A model generated the notes under the pieces. The model was not told where the DNA came from and did no database searches. It saw only the letters and a program-made list of their open reading frames with translations. DNA of 64,000 nucleotides, from contig NC_080042.1 of the NCBI RefSeq assembly GCF_012489685.1, forward strand, positions 56,835,069 to 56,899,068, read 5' to 3'. Of the stretch, positions 34,428 to 45,052 are shown one piece after another. The position numbers were made by a program, and so were the translations under genes. Numbering within the stretch: position 1 is the stretch's first letter; each line of letters opens with the position of its first letter. This DNA comes from Lotus japonicus (taxonomy: Eukaryota > Streptophyta > Magnoliopsida > Fabales > Fabaceae).

Positions 34428-34938
34428 CTTGAATCCCCTACTGCCCACATCCTCAAAATCAATGTTCCAGGTAGGTACCATGTTCACTTTCTCTCAATTT
34501 CTTCACTTTTAATGACCCATATGAATTTTTAGTGGTGATTATGTGTTTTGGAGGTAAAGTTAGAATCTTTTTGTGGGTTTGACTTGATTAGTGGATTGTT
34601 TCATTGATTGTAATTTGATTTTGGGTGATGGGTATCTGTGGATAGGATTCAGCAAAGATGAAATAAAAGTGCAGATTGAGGATGGGAATATTCTGCATGT
34701 GAAAGGGGAAGGTGGGAAAGAAGAGGCACTAGCATAGGACACTGTTTGGCATGTAGCTGAGAGAGGGATTGGTAATGGAAAGGGTGATTTCTTAAGGGCA
34801 ATTGAGTTGCCAGAGAATGTGAAGGTGGATCAGATTAAGGCACATGTGGAAAATGGAGTGCTCACTGTTGTTGTGCCTTAAGATGCAGCACCCAAATCGC
34901 CTAAAGTCAGAAATGTCAGCATCACTAGCAGGTTTTAA
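34428..34938 (+). pseudogene. Captured small heat-shock protein fragment (HSP15.7-like)
   Basis: 34428-34470 encodes LESPTAHILKINVPG, the start of the alpha-crystallin domain, ending at a GT donor. The intron (34471-34645) is kept, and exon 2 encodes GFSKDEIKVQIEDGNILHVK, then [20 protein letters not shown] and a C-terminal VRNVSITSRF. The family prevents protein aggregation under heat stress; peroxisomal members of this size end in a PTS1 such as SKL or SRL, whereas here the end is SRF. Stops at 34735-34737 (TAG) and 34879-34881 (TAA) replace Lys positions. The first part of exon 1 is missing. The retained intron shows DNA-level capture, not retroposition. Confidence 0.8.
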
Positions 34939-35362
34939 GGCTTAAGCTATGGAAATCCATGTGTGTGGTTGATATGAAGAGCAATAAGAATTGGGGAAAA
35001 AATGTATCTTGTGATGTAAACAATGGATATATATGTGATTAAATGTGTCTTCATTTATTCATTGTGTTGGATGTGAATGTGTTTTTTCTCAATTCAAACA
35101 GTTTGTTCGGTCGGAAAAAACTGTTTTGGAAAGTCAAATATATCAGTTGAATGTGTGTTTCAAGTAAAAACCAAACACAATCAGTTAGAAAGTGGTGTTT
35201 ATCCTATAAGGTTACTACCTATAAAGCTTGATGTACTTTCATTTCAGCTTTGGGAAACAATGTCACATAAGATGTGTTTTGTGGTGGAAGTGTTACTCCA
35301 GTGTGTTGTTTAATTGTAATTAGATTTAGTATTTTTTTCCCTCTTACTGAATACCTTTTCAG

Positions 35363-35647
35363 TTGTAGTAATTACAAAATCAACCAGATACAAGATAACA
35401 TTGGTGTCTTTGTGAGCATTGTGAGCACCAAAATCCCATTTAAAGGAACTGGAAAAGGATACATTGGATATGACATAATCGAGATTGGTTCTGCTGTCAA
35501 GGGCCTGAGTTTTCAATGCAATAACATTTAATTTTATCAATGTTAAGTAAGCTAACAATATTATTTTTCTCCAATCTCCAGTCTGCTATTCCGTAGTGTT
35601 GCAGATGCAGGCCCGTAAGCAGGAGGAGAGGAAATGAAATCTGAACA
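35363..35647 (+). pseudogene. TOP6B: Captured DNA topoisomerase VI subunit B fragment
   Basis: After a TTTTCAG acceptor the first exon (35363-35501) encodes NYKINQIQDNIGVFVSIVST and KIPFKGTGKGYIGYDIIEIG, closely resembling the C-terminal part of plant TOP6B. An intron-like gap leads to 35582-35647, encoding SAI, a stop (TAG), then CC, and MQARKQEERK before another stop. The whole enzyme relaxes DNA during endoreduplication. Here two exons with their intron are present, with two nonsense codons, so it is a captured relic beside the heat-shock fragment. Confidence 0.7.
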
Positions 35648-38640
35648 GGTATACCTGAGTTTTGTTGGGATCAGTAGTTTATTGATCATAAGTTTATTGA
35701 GCAAGCATATATCTTAAACTCATGTGATTGGTTAAAAAATAAAGGATTAGATGGAAGTTTTAGAAATTGGAACCTGTTACAATTTTATTTTATACAGGAT
35801 CTTTGCTATACGTTGTTCAGAGTCAAATAGAGCTAGATTTTCAAGAGCCTCTGAACTTTTCTAAGTGCTCATAACATGCACATTGCTGCCATAATTCAAA
35901 CTCAAATATCTGCATTTCCCTAACCTTAGTTTTGGGTCTACATATCTATCTTTTTGTTTAGTAGCTAAGTCAACTTTCTGGTGCTGATAATGATCTTGGA
36001 CTTCGATGGAGCCAAAACTTTTCTCAGTTGTAATGTTTTGTGCATCTTCAGGTATTGCCGATTAAGAGGAGCCAAAACTCCAATTTTGTGGTTGCCATCC
36101 TTCCCATCAGGTATTTGCTTCTTCCCCACAATTTCTCTCCTCTTCCAAACCTGTAAATCTCATATTCGCTCTAAATTTTAAATTTTATTGCCAGGATTTT
36201 GATTTGTGGAATTTGGGTTTTGCAAGACAGTGTAGCATGTACAGATGCCATTAGGGTTCTTTTTTGGCGAGTTCTTCTATGTTTAAGAAATTCGTGACAA
36301 GCAGCAAGTGGTTATACATTGAATTATGCCATCAGTTTCTTTTTCGGCGAGTTCTTCTATGATGAAGAAATTCGCGAAAAGCAGCAAGTTTCAATATAAT
36401 GATAGGCCTGCATATTCATGTCGTCCTTGAAGAGAACGCAATTGTTGATGTCTACTATGTGTGATGCAACATTGTACCAAAGACACGAAGGGCAAGTTCT
36501 GAATCTTCTCAGAGAATCTAGAACTCAACGAGCCCACCAACAAGAAGTACCTCTTCTACATGTTAGGTTTTAACCATATTTTCTCTTTCTTGAGACTTTA
36601 TGTTTGGTTTTTTAATTTGGATTTGATATTGTTGTTGAGTTAGACTTTGGAGATTGTAGTTTGGAGGTGTTCAGAACTGCTCAGATATTTGTGATCTTTT
36701 TCAAGTATCAACAGGTAATAGAGTTTGATATGTATTCAATAATAATAATAATTACCATCAACACATTTGAAAAAGCATTGAGTTCATTAAGCACAATGCT
36801 TGCTATTCAATGTGATATAGGTGGATTGTGATGAGTGCAAGAGATTGTGCAGCAAAGGAGTCTCTGGTCAAGGTCAAGGGGGAAAGCATCTTGAAAAAAG
36901 AAGGAATACATGAACCTAACGGTACAACTACTGCTATAAAAAATAAAGTAAAATGGAAGAGGTTTATCATATCACCCTTGAAAACTGTAGGTGTTTTGAA
37001 TTTTGGAGTGTTATCCTCTCTTAGTTTGTGCTTATCTATGGTGTTATGCTGGTATTTATCTATATATTACTAGCATGGATGGAGTGATATAGACTCAATG
37101 ACTTTTAAGATGACCTGAATTATAGCCTTTGCATTGGTATCTATAAATGAAGTTTCTCTAAAGTCTAAAGTTGTATGCTTGAATGTCGGTCTATGCATCT
37201 TATTTCTTGATATCTCTTTTAGTTAGCTTTCTACAATACCTCCATCAAGCTTTATGGCTTCAAGTGTTAGCTGATCTGAATGCCTCTTTAAAAGACGGTA
37301 TTCATTCTTGCTCTTCAATGAGCAATGAAAAGATTGTTGTCTCTTTCCTTCTTTTTGTATCATAAGTTGCTAGATTGTATAATTTATCACAAATGGGCCG
37401 CTTTACATTGTGCAAGGTTCCGCTAGCAAGATATCAATGCAGAAAATATCAAGCATTGTGGCTCCCTAGCGGGTGAATATTGTAAGAAGATTGTACTTCT
37501 GCTAGGTACCATTATGTATAATGGCTAGAATGATAGGATTGTTCGTTGACTTATGAATTAGGTGGCATGATTCTTAAGGTGAAAATATGTGTGTTAGTTT
37601 ATAACATTGTAGTTTATTATGGTGGTATGTGAAATTCAATGCCCCTGCAATACTTTAAAATGAAATTGCATTTGACATTTTCCTACATTTGACTCCATAT
37701 AATGTTAAACTTATTAAGTACGTTGCTTTAAACTGCTTCTTGAGAGATAAAAAAGAGAAGGTGAATCAGGTCAAGGGTGTAGTATGGTTTTTTAAGTGAT
37801 TTTTGAAACCCAGTTCTTCTATATTGTTTCCTTATTTGGAGTATGGTTTATTTTTGTTTGTTGTCAACTAAACATGTAAATTTAAAGCTCAGTTCTGTCA
37901 TGCCTAATAAAGTTTTGAACTTTATGCAGTTTTCAATTTTTGTCTGAATGGAAGAAAGAGGAGCTCAATTTTATGTGATCTTCATTGCACCAAATTTTGC
38001 TGGCTATCTGCAGTGGCTAACTTTATTTCGGTCTTTTCCTTGCCATGATGGTAGTAGTGTAAAACAAATATTTTTATGAGTCGAATATTTATTTGTACAA
38101 GTGTACATTTGATTCAGGACTTCAATTGGTTTAATAGGACAGGAAAAATATAGGAAGGCCGGTAGCATGTATTGACTTGAAAAAGGAGTAGTAATGTTGA
38201 TTGTTTAGAGCAGGTTTTTTAGAATGCTCTTGGATGCTTTGATATAAGGCCGATAGCTTCATGTACTATTTTTCCCAATGACTTATAATGCATTCCTAGA
38301 GTTTTATTGTAATTGATTTGATATATTAGTTGATAGTCATACCTACGAAGATGGTGTAAGGGATGTGTTCCCATAGGTGTGTTTATCATTTGGAATGTTA
38401 TACTTATTGTACTTACATGAAAACACATTCACTCCCTAAAGAATAGCTCAAGTGATAAACACTGAAAAGCATATAGGTTGGGGAGAGAAATGTACATGGA
38501 TCAATCCTTAGAGGGGAAATTTGGTTGATAAAAGAAATGAAAACACTTTTGAATTTAGAAGTAATAGAAGAATAAATTTAAATTTAATTTGAATACTTTT
38601 CATAATTGCTTAAATAATTTTTGCAAAGTATGAAAATTGG
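35648..38640. other. Helitron interior, unassigned
   Basis: No convincing gene. A 55-bp segment (TTCTTTTTTGGCGAGTTCTTC onward) at 36254 recurs at 36337. A short open frame at 36828-37073 is uncharacterised. Confidence 0.35.

Positions 38641-38643
<3 letters not shown>

Positions 38644-38674
<31 letters not shown>
38644..38674. repeat. AT dinucleotide microsatellite
   Basis: About 15 TA/AT units without interruption. Confidence 0.9.
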
Positions 38675-38676
<2 letters not shown>

Positions 38677-38779
38677 CGTGTGTGTCATTTGATAGTGAAA
38701 ATTTGTTATGTTTGGATTAGATAACTTTAAATTATATACAAGTTACATTATAAAAAGCTCACACGAGAGTGAAAGTCAT

Positions 38780-39400
38780 CCATATAACGGTTTGACCAAA
38801 ATATAGATACCATAAATACAATTAAAATTTACTAAATTAACAACATTTAATACAGGCTGAACAAAATATAAATAGTTTAAATACTATAAGTACAATTAAA
38901 ATTTGTACAATTAAAAACTTTTCCAAATTATAAATATTCATTTATGATAATTTTTCATTTTATAAACCCAATTATATGCCTAAATTTTATGTTTAGAAAA
39001 AATTCAATAAATATGCATGAATGCTGCATAATTTAAAAATAAATAAAAATTTATAACGGTTTAACCATAAATACTATTAAAATAAATCATTGGATTTCAA
39101 TAATTAAAACTCATCTTTATAACGGTTTAACTAAAATATAAATACTATAAATAAAATTAAAATTTATCTAATTAACAAACTTGAATATGGTTTGACCAAA
39201 AATTAAATAGCATAAATACAATTAAAATTTGCGACAAAGTTGCAAAATTTGAAAATAAATATACCATAATTACTATAAAATAAATCATTTGATTTCAATA
39301 AGTAAAACTCACCTTTATAACGGTTTGACTAAAATATAAATATAAAAATCATAAATACAATTAAAATTTGCCCCATTAATAAGGAAACCCAAATAAAAAT
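38780..39400. repeat. Degenerate AT-rich tandem repeats
   Basis: About six copies of a roughly 60-70 bp unit carrying ATAACGGTTTGACCAAAATA and ACAATTAAAATTT, irregularly spaced. It ends just upstream of the Rep/helicase relic. Confidence 0.7.
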
Positions 39401-39544
39401 AATTACTATTTTAGAGCATATCATTATAGATGATCTTACGGGAAAATTATTTATTAATTTATGTAATATTTATTTATTATTTAGTTTGATCTTTCAAGTT
39501 TATTTATTAATACTTATTAATAATTATTTATTAATACATGTATG

Positions 39545-42410
39545 TATATAGTTCAGTTTCAAAAAGGGGGACTTCTATATGCTCATATCCTGATATTGTT
39601 GGAAGAGGATGCAAAACTGAAAACAGAGGATGACATTGACAAAATCATCTCAGCTGAGTTATCGGAACCTACTTTGTATTCTTCTTTATCAATTGTTTTT
39701 TTCAATTTCATGATGCACAGTCCATGTGGCTTAGCAAACAAGTCTTCTCTATGCAGGAAAGGTGTCATTGTGAGGAATGTTTCCCAAAAGGTTATGAAGA
39801 TTCAACGAGAATTGATGAGGATGGGTATCCAAAGTATATAAGTAAGCAAATTGGAATTCAGGTAACCAAAAAAGGAGTGCAGTTGGATAATAGATATGTA
39901 GTCACCTACAACCCTGAACTTCTTATGAGGTATCAAGCTCATATCAACGTTGAACATTGCAACAAATTAAATGCTATTAAATATTTGTTCAAGTATGTGA
40001 ACAAGGGTCTTGATAGAGTTTCCGTTGAGATTTCTAACTAAGGTAAAGACCGAAAGCAAGATGAAGCTGTAGATGAGATAAACCAGTACTATGACAACAC
40101 GTATTCATCCCCATGCGAAGGAGTGTGGAGAATTTTCCAATTTTATATTCATGATAAGTGGCCTCAAGTTTATATGCTATCATTTCATTTGTTAAATGAG
40201 CAGTATATCACAGTCAGAGATTAAGAAAGAATTGATACGGTTGTTGGACAGAATGAGGATCTCGATACAATATTCGTAGCATGGTTTGAAGCAAACAAAA
40301 AAATTTGAAGCTGGTCGAAATCTAACCAATGAAGAATATCCTCAAATATGTTGTAAATATTGCAGCAGGAACTCAATAAAATTTCATTAATATGAAATCA
40401 AGATTACAATCATAATCACAATAGTGTGAGGCATGTCACATTGACACTTTGACATTGTCCTTAAGAGTTTATTCACCCGATGCGAAAACTTCTCAGGATT
40501 AGCATGCTCTTCTAACCAATTGGTTAGGACTCCGGAGATACAATTTTTTTACTTTTAAATTAAAAAATAATAATATAAACTTTTAAAAAATATTATTAAT
40601 AAATTATACAATAAAATGTTCATTTATAACCATGAGGCAAGGATGTGAAGCCTCAATTGGAAGGTTGACTTATATCCCTCCTGGTTGTGGAGAAATTTTT
40701 TACACGAGACTTTTGGTCACTATCCAAAAAGGATGCATGCTCTTCTATTTGGAATGCTACACGGAGATTAGTAGCTGGCGAATTTTTGTATGAAAAAAGG
40801 AGAGTTCAAATATCAGGTTGTATATTACTATTAATTTTGTGGTTTTTATTTTTTATTTTTTCACTTTAATGTGTATTTACCTTTAACACATTTTTTAGAT
40901 ATTTTTATAGACAATAATCAGTTGAAAAATTTATGTTTGGTTGACATAGAAAAATTCCTCCAACGAAATGGCACAAGGATGAAGGATCTTAGTTGTTTAC
41001 CATATTCGATATTGGATGATGTGGAAAAATTTCAAAACAAGTTCATAGTGGAGGAGCTTAACTATAGTAAAGAATAAATGACAGCTAAACATGCATCCTT
41101 TCTAAATATGATGACATATGAATATAATGGTGTGTATGACAACACAATGCAATCAGTGTTGTCTGATAATGGTGGATTTGTATTTTTGTATGGATATGGA
41201 GGAACTGGAAAAACTTTCATCTGGATTACTTTATATGTGGTCATCCGTTCAATGGGTATGAATCATTTTGGATGAAACTCCTATGTTAAATAGGAATTGT
41301 TTTGAGGCACTAAATAGGACTTTAAGAGAATCATGAGACAAGAAGATGAAAGCAACAAGAACAAGTCATTTGACGGTAAGGTTGTAGTTCTTGGTGGTGA
41401 CTTCAGACAAATTCTTCCGACCATTTCAAAATGGGGTAGGAAAGACATTGTATATGCTGCTGTAAATTCTTCTGATCTTTGGAAGCTCACTAGAAACATA
41501 AGATTAGGAATGGCAGTGTCACCATAACACACATCAGTGATAATAGAAATTGCTGAGTGAATTCTCAAAATTGGCGATGGTGATTTCAATTCAAATAAGC
41601 GTGGTGAATCAAATATTGAAATTTCAGCAGATCTTTTAATACATGATAGTGAAAATTCTCTTCTCGATTTGGTTGACTTCACCTTCCCCAATCTGTTGCA
41701 AAACATGAAGAATGACAAGTTTTTTGAGGAACAATGCATATTGTGCCCTACCTTGGAATATGTTGAGAAGGTTAGTGATTTTATCCTTGAGTTACTTCCA
41801 GGAAATACTATGGAGTACTTGAGCTCCGATAGCACTTGCAAATCAGATGAGGACACCGAACTAGAGTCCGAGTGATTTACTACTGAGTTCTTAAATGATA
41901 TTTCATGCTCCGAAATTCCAAATCACAAAATAACTTTGAAGAAATGTGGTCCTATAATGCTTTTGAGAAATATAGATGAAATAGCCGGTTTATGCAATAA
42001 GACATGACTAATTGTGGATGATCTTGGAACAAACATTGCCACTGTAATAACATGAACCAACATTGGGGATAACATTTGCATTCCAAGAATGGACATGATG
42101 TCATATGACTTAGGTTACCCGTTTAAGTTTGAAAGATGCAATTTCCAATCAGTCTGTGCTATGCAATGACTATAAATAAAAGTCAAGGTTAGTCATTGTC
42201 CCATGTTGGCCTATACCTTTCTCGCCCAGTATTCACACAGCCAATTTTATGTAGCTCTCTCAAGAGTAAGGTCAAGAAATTATCAGTTACCACTGTTGAT
42301 ATTAACATCATCACAGATATCATGGGTTCACTTACGAACGTTGAAACCGACAACTCATATGACAGAAATGGGGTGCTCACGAAAATTAAAGAAATTGAGA
42401 TTGAATGTGA
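39545..42410 (+). pseudogene. Helitron RepHel (replicase-helicase), decayed
   Basis: From the left: Rep motif region QFQKGGLLYAHILILLEEDA, where the family normally has an HUH pair (His-Ala-His) and here the first His is Tyr. Then SPCGLANKSS and CHCEECFPKGYEDSTRIDED, and YNPELLMRYQAHINVEHCNK with IKYLFKYVNKG. Next come the linker domain (40710-40810) and a helicase with P-loop GYGGTGKTFI (41198), KVVVLGGDFRQILPTISKWG (41380), LCPTLEYVEKVSDFIL, MLLRNIDEIAGLCNKT and a C-terminal LSHVGLYLSRPVF. A deletion follows the P-loop, and many stops and frameshifts occur. Rep nicks DNA and the helicase unwinds it during rolling-circle transposition. This copy is dead, yet is better preserved than the one at 25417-27730. 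Confidence 0.88.
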
Positions 42411-42478
42411 TGGGTATATTTTATTATTATTTTACAAGAGTAAAAATGGTTCTATTTCAAATAAAAAATGTAAATTAA

Positions 42479-42848
42479 TCCATAATATATACATTCAGGG
42501 GTTTTTCTAGGTCCAATCATCGCCTGCGTGGCACCTCATGATTGGCTAAATTCAATAAAAATCCTACATGACATTCATTCATTACACTTATAAACGCTAA
42601 AAATAACAATTTCATGGATATGGATCAAGGGTATTTTTTTATTATTGATCCCGTGAGTGTTCACAACACAATTGATTTCGTGGTTTTTTTTGAAACATGT
42701 GCAAAAAAAGAGACACACAAATGTGCAAAAAAAATTCAAAAAAGCACATAACTCTAATTAATAAAAAAAATATAAAATATTTGTTTAAAGAAATTTAAAG
42801 TAAAATTTGAAATTAAACTCCCCGTGCAAGGCACGGGTTATAAACTAG
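42479..42848 (+). mobile_element. Helitron 3' end, possibly a 370-bp mini-Helitron
   Basis: Starts TCCATAATATATACATTCAGG after an A and shares about 100 bp with 33597-33700, including GTCCAATCATC and TGGCACCTC.TGATTGG. It ends with the 7-bp stem hairpin and CTAG/T. It has no coding sequence. Confidence 0.6.
42821..42848 (+). other. Helitron 3' terminal hairpin and CTAG end
   Basis: CCCGTGC, three-base loop, GCACGGG, then 11 nt ending in CTAG, followed by T. This matches the plant Helitron 3' consensus. Confidence 0.9.
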
Positions 42849-43599
42849 TAATTTTAGAAGTTAGAAGGGAGGAAGAAAAAGCCAAGGCGAAAATTAAGAA
42901 ATTAAGGTAGACTTTGCTGAAATAAAAACTCAAAAATAAATTAATATTTTTATTGTAAAAATTGATAATTTTTTTTTTACTCTTTATTATGAATTACAAA
43001 TTTAATTTTTTACGGTAACATTTAAATTGAAAAGTTATATAGTGGTATAATCGAATATCTTAAGATGTTGTATTAATTTGTTTTTTCAAATTTTTAGTGG
43101 ATAATGATAACTTTTTTAAGTTGATAATAATTAGACATTATATATAGTATTTGACTACATTTTAGTCATCCTATTTAGAAGCACTGGTATAGTGGTATTG
43201 GTATCAGATCTGCATCTCTTCAAAAAAGAGTAGACATTCACGTTCAAGTTCACAATTTTTTTAATATGCTTTTTTTTTTTACTTTTAAAAATTTTTAACG
43301 GTTAATTGCAAAAAATATAGAGTAGACATTCACGTTGGAATGATTCATCATGTGCCATTATCACTATCTATATTCATAATTAGAAATGATTCAAATTTAG
43401 AATTTTGTTGATTGAATGATTAAAATTTGTAATTAATAAAAAAAAAAGTCAAACCAATGGTATCAAATTAATGGATCCCACATGAAAGGCATCAGAAGGG
43501 ATCAACTATTAATTGATTAATTAATTGATTTATTTAATTGTTGATTTATTGACTCATTAAATTCGACCAGTGAAAATTAAACATGTGGACCAATTAAAC

Positions 43600-43705
43600 G
43601 ATGTCATTTGGAAATTCAATGGTAACAACCAATAGAATGCAAACATGTGGAAATTATGTAGCAATGTGACCCACTTTGGTGGATGAGCTTTATATATTAT
43701 TAAGA
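43600..43705 (-). mobile_element. Orphan Helitron 5' terminus (D)
   Basis: On the minus strand TCTTAATAATATATAAAGCTC at 43705 follows an A and continues ATCCACCAAAGTGGGTCACAT, nearly the same as the rebuilt 5' region of Helitron A. No matching 3' end was found to its left. Confidence 0.6.
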
Positions 43706-43770
43706 TTGATAGATAATATTTTAGATTTTATTATTTATATTATTAATGCATTATTTTAAATACTATTATA

Positions 43771-43870
43771 TTCAAAATTAATTATGAGCTAGCAAAATGG
43801 AGGGTGTGATTGAATAATTGTGTAATTGTGTAAATCTTATTTACATTGTCAGTGCATATATATTAATCTC
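43771..43870. repeat. Half copy of the 50083 MITE family
   Basis: Matches the right half of 50083-50267 (TTCAAAATTAATTRTGAGCTARCAAAATGGAG to TTAATCTC), with the left half missing. Confidence 0.7.
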
Positions 43871-44440
43871 TAAATTTTATATGTACTCACGGGACTCATA
43901 TGCCCCTGACTGTTCCACCAATGAGGAATTCACCTCTTAGGTTCTTTGGACAACTCTCCCAGACACCCAATGCTTGTCCCAAACTTTGATTGCCCAAGTG
44001 GTAGTATGAATACATTTACATTTTTCAGTGCTAGTTAAGGAACATTCACATAATAGTGAGGTTAACTTTTTTAATGAGATTTTTTTCATATCCAGGAACC
44101 AAACTTGAGACATTATTTAAGGGAAATGAAGCATGAACCACTTAAACCTATTGCCCATGGGTATATTACGCATAATTAATACAAACATGTTTATGTAATT
44201 ATTGTAATTTTATACCTAAAAAAAGCTTATACATAGTTGTATCTTTTTTAAAAATCATTTTAAATCATTTCCGTTTCCCACATTTTTAGAGAAGCAAATA
44301 AGGTTGCTAATTACTCTGTTTCGCACTTTGATGCATGTTGCTTAGATAATATTCCTGATTGTTTTGTTTCTTGTATTCATTCAGATATTCTGACTGTATT
44401 TGATTAAAAATGAGTTAGTGTAACTAAATACTACTTCGTT

Positions 44441-44595
44441 GAGTAATGATTCATTCACACTTCACTTTTTTTTTTCATTTCATTTCCACTTATTTCTCCT
44501 TTTATTTATCTCTGCATTTATTGTCACATCACATATCATATCACTATTTTCTCTCTTTCATTGTCTCATAAGGTGGAGGTGTATTTAGTATTTAC
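44441..44595. repeat. Diverged MITE (57260 family)
   Basis: GAGTAATGATTCATTCACAC at one end and GGTGGAGGTGTATTTAGTAT at the other, with the same T/C-rich core as 57260-57444. Confidence 0.6.
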
Positions 44596-44910
44596 TATTT
44601 AGTTTGTAAAAGAAACATTATTCCTACTACGCTTATGTTTTTAATTTTCTCTAAAAAGAATGTTTTTCAAAAAATAGCTGAAAATCAATTTTTTTAAAAT
44701 ATGAAAGAAAGTCACTCTAAATTGGTGAAAAATCCCAAAGTTAGAGTCTACTCAATACTCATGCTGGCTCCGTTCCATTGAATCTCATTCTCATTCTATC
44801 CGAACAAATGTTGAAGACATGAAGCTATAATTGCAGCAGAGAGAAACAAACACAGAATTAGCATTTGTGCTACTCTGAGTAGACTCTTAATCCCTCCTCA
44901 CAAAAAACCT

Positions 44911-44919
44911 AAACCCTAA
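44911..44919 (+). promoter_or_regulatory. Telo-box AAACCCTAA upstream of APO1
   Basis: AAACCCTAA lies about 140 bp before the APO1-like start codon, next to a TCTCTCT-rich leader. Such boxes are common near the transcription starts of plant genes for translation and organelle functions. Functional status is inferred. Confidence 0.5.
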
Positions 44920-45052
44920 ATTCCCTTTTCTCTGTCCTCGATCTTTCTCTCTGTCATTTGATTCTGATGTCACCGCTGTGAGTTACAGGAGCAAACAACA
45001 TTAAAGTTCGTTTCTTTACCATCTTCCTCTTTCACAGGATACTCCAACAAAC

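Larger units (their letters stand above)
33597..42848 (+). mobile_element. Helitron C candidate with captured gene fragments
   Basis: The 5' end TCCATAGTATATACATTCAGG at 33597 follows an A. The 3' end has a perfect hairpin (CCCGTGC/GCACGGG, 42821-42837), then TTATAAACTAG at 42848 followed by T. In the same orientation lie a small heat-shock gene fragment, a TOP6B fragment, AT-rich repeats and a Rep/helicase pseudogene. The 5' assignment rests on similarity to a second TCCATAATATATACATTCAGG at 42479, which may itself be the true start of a short 370-bp element. The long element is therefore a model; the 3' end is firm. Confidence 0.55.

Noticed and set aside
37066..37072. CTAG as a Helitron 3' end closing the capture region earlier
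   Set aside because: No hairpin precedes it, unlike the 42848 end.
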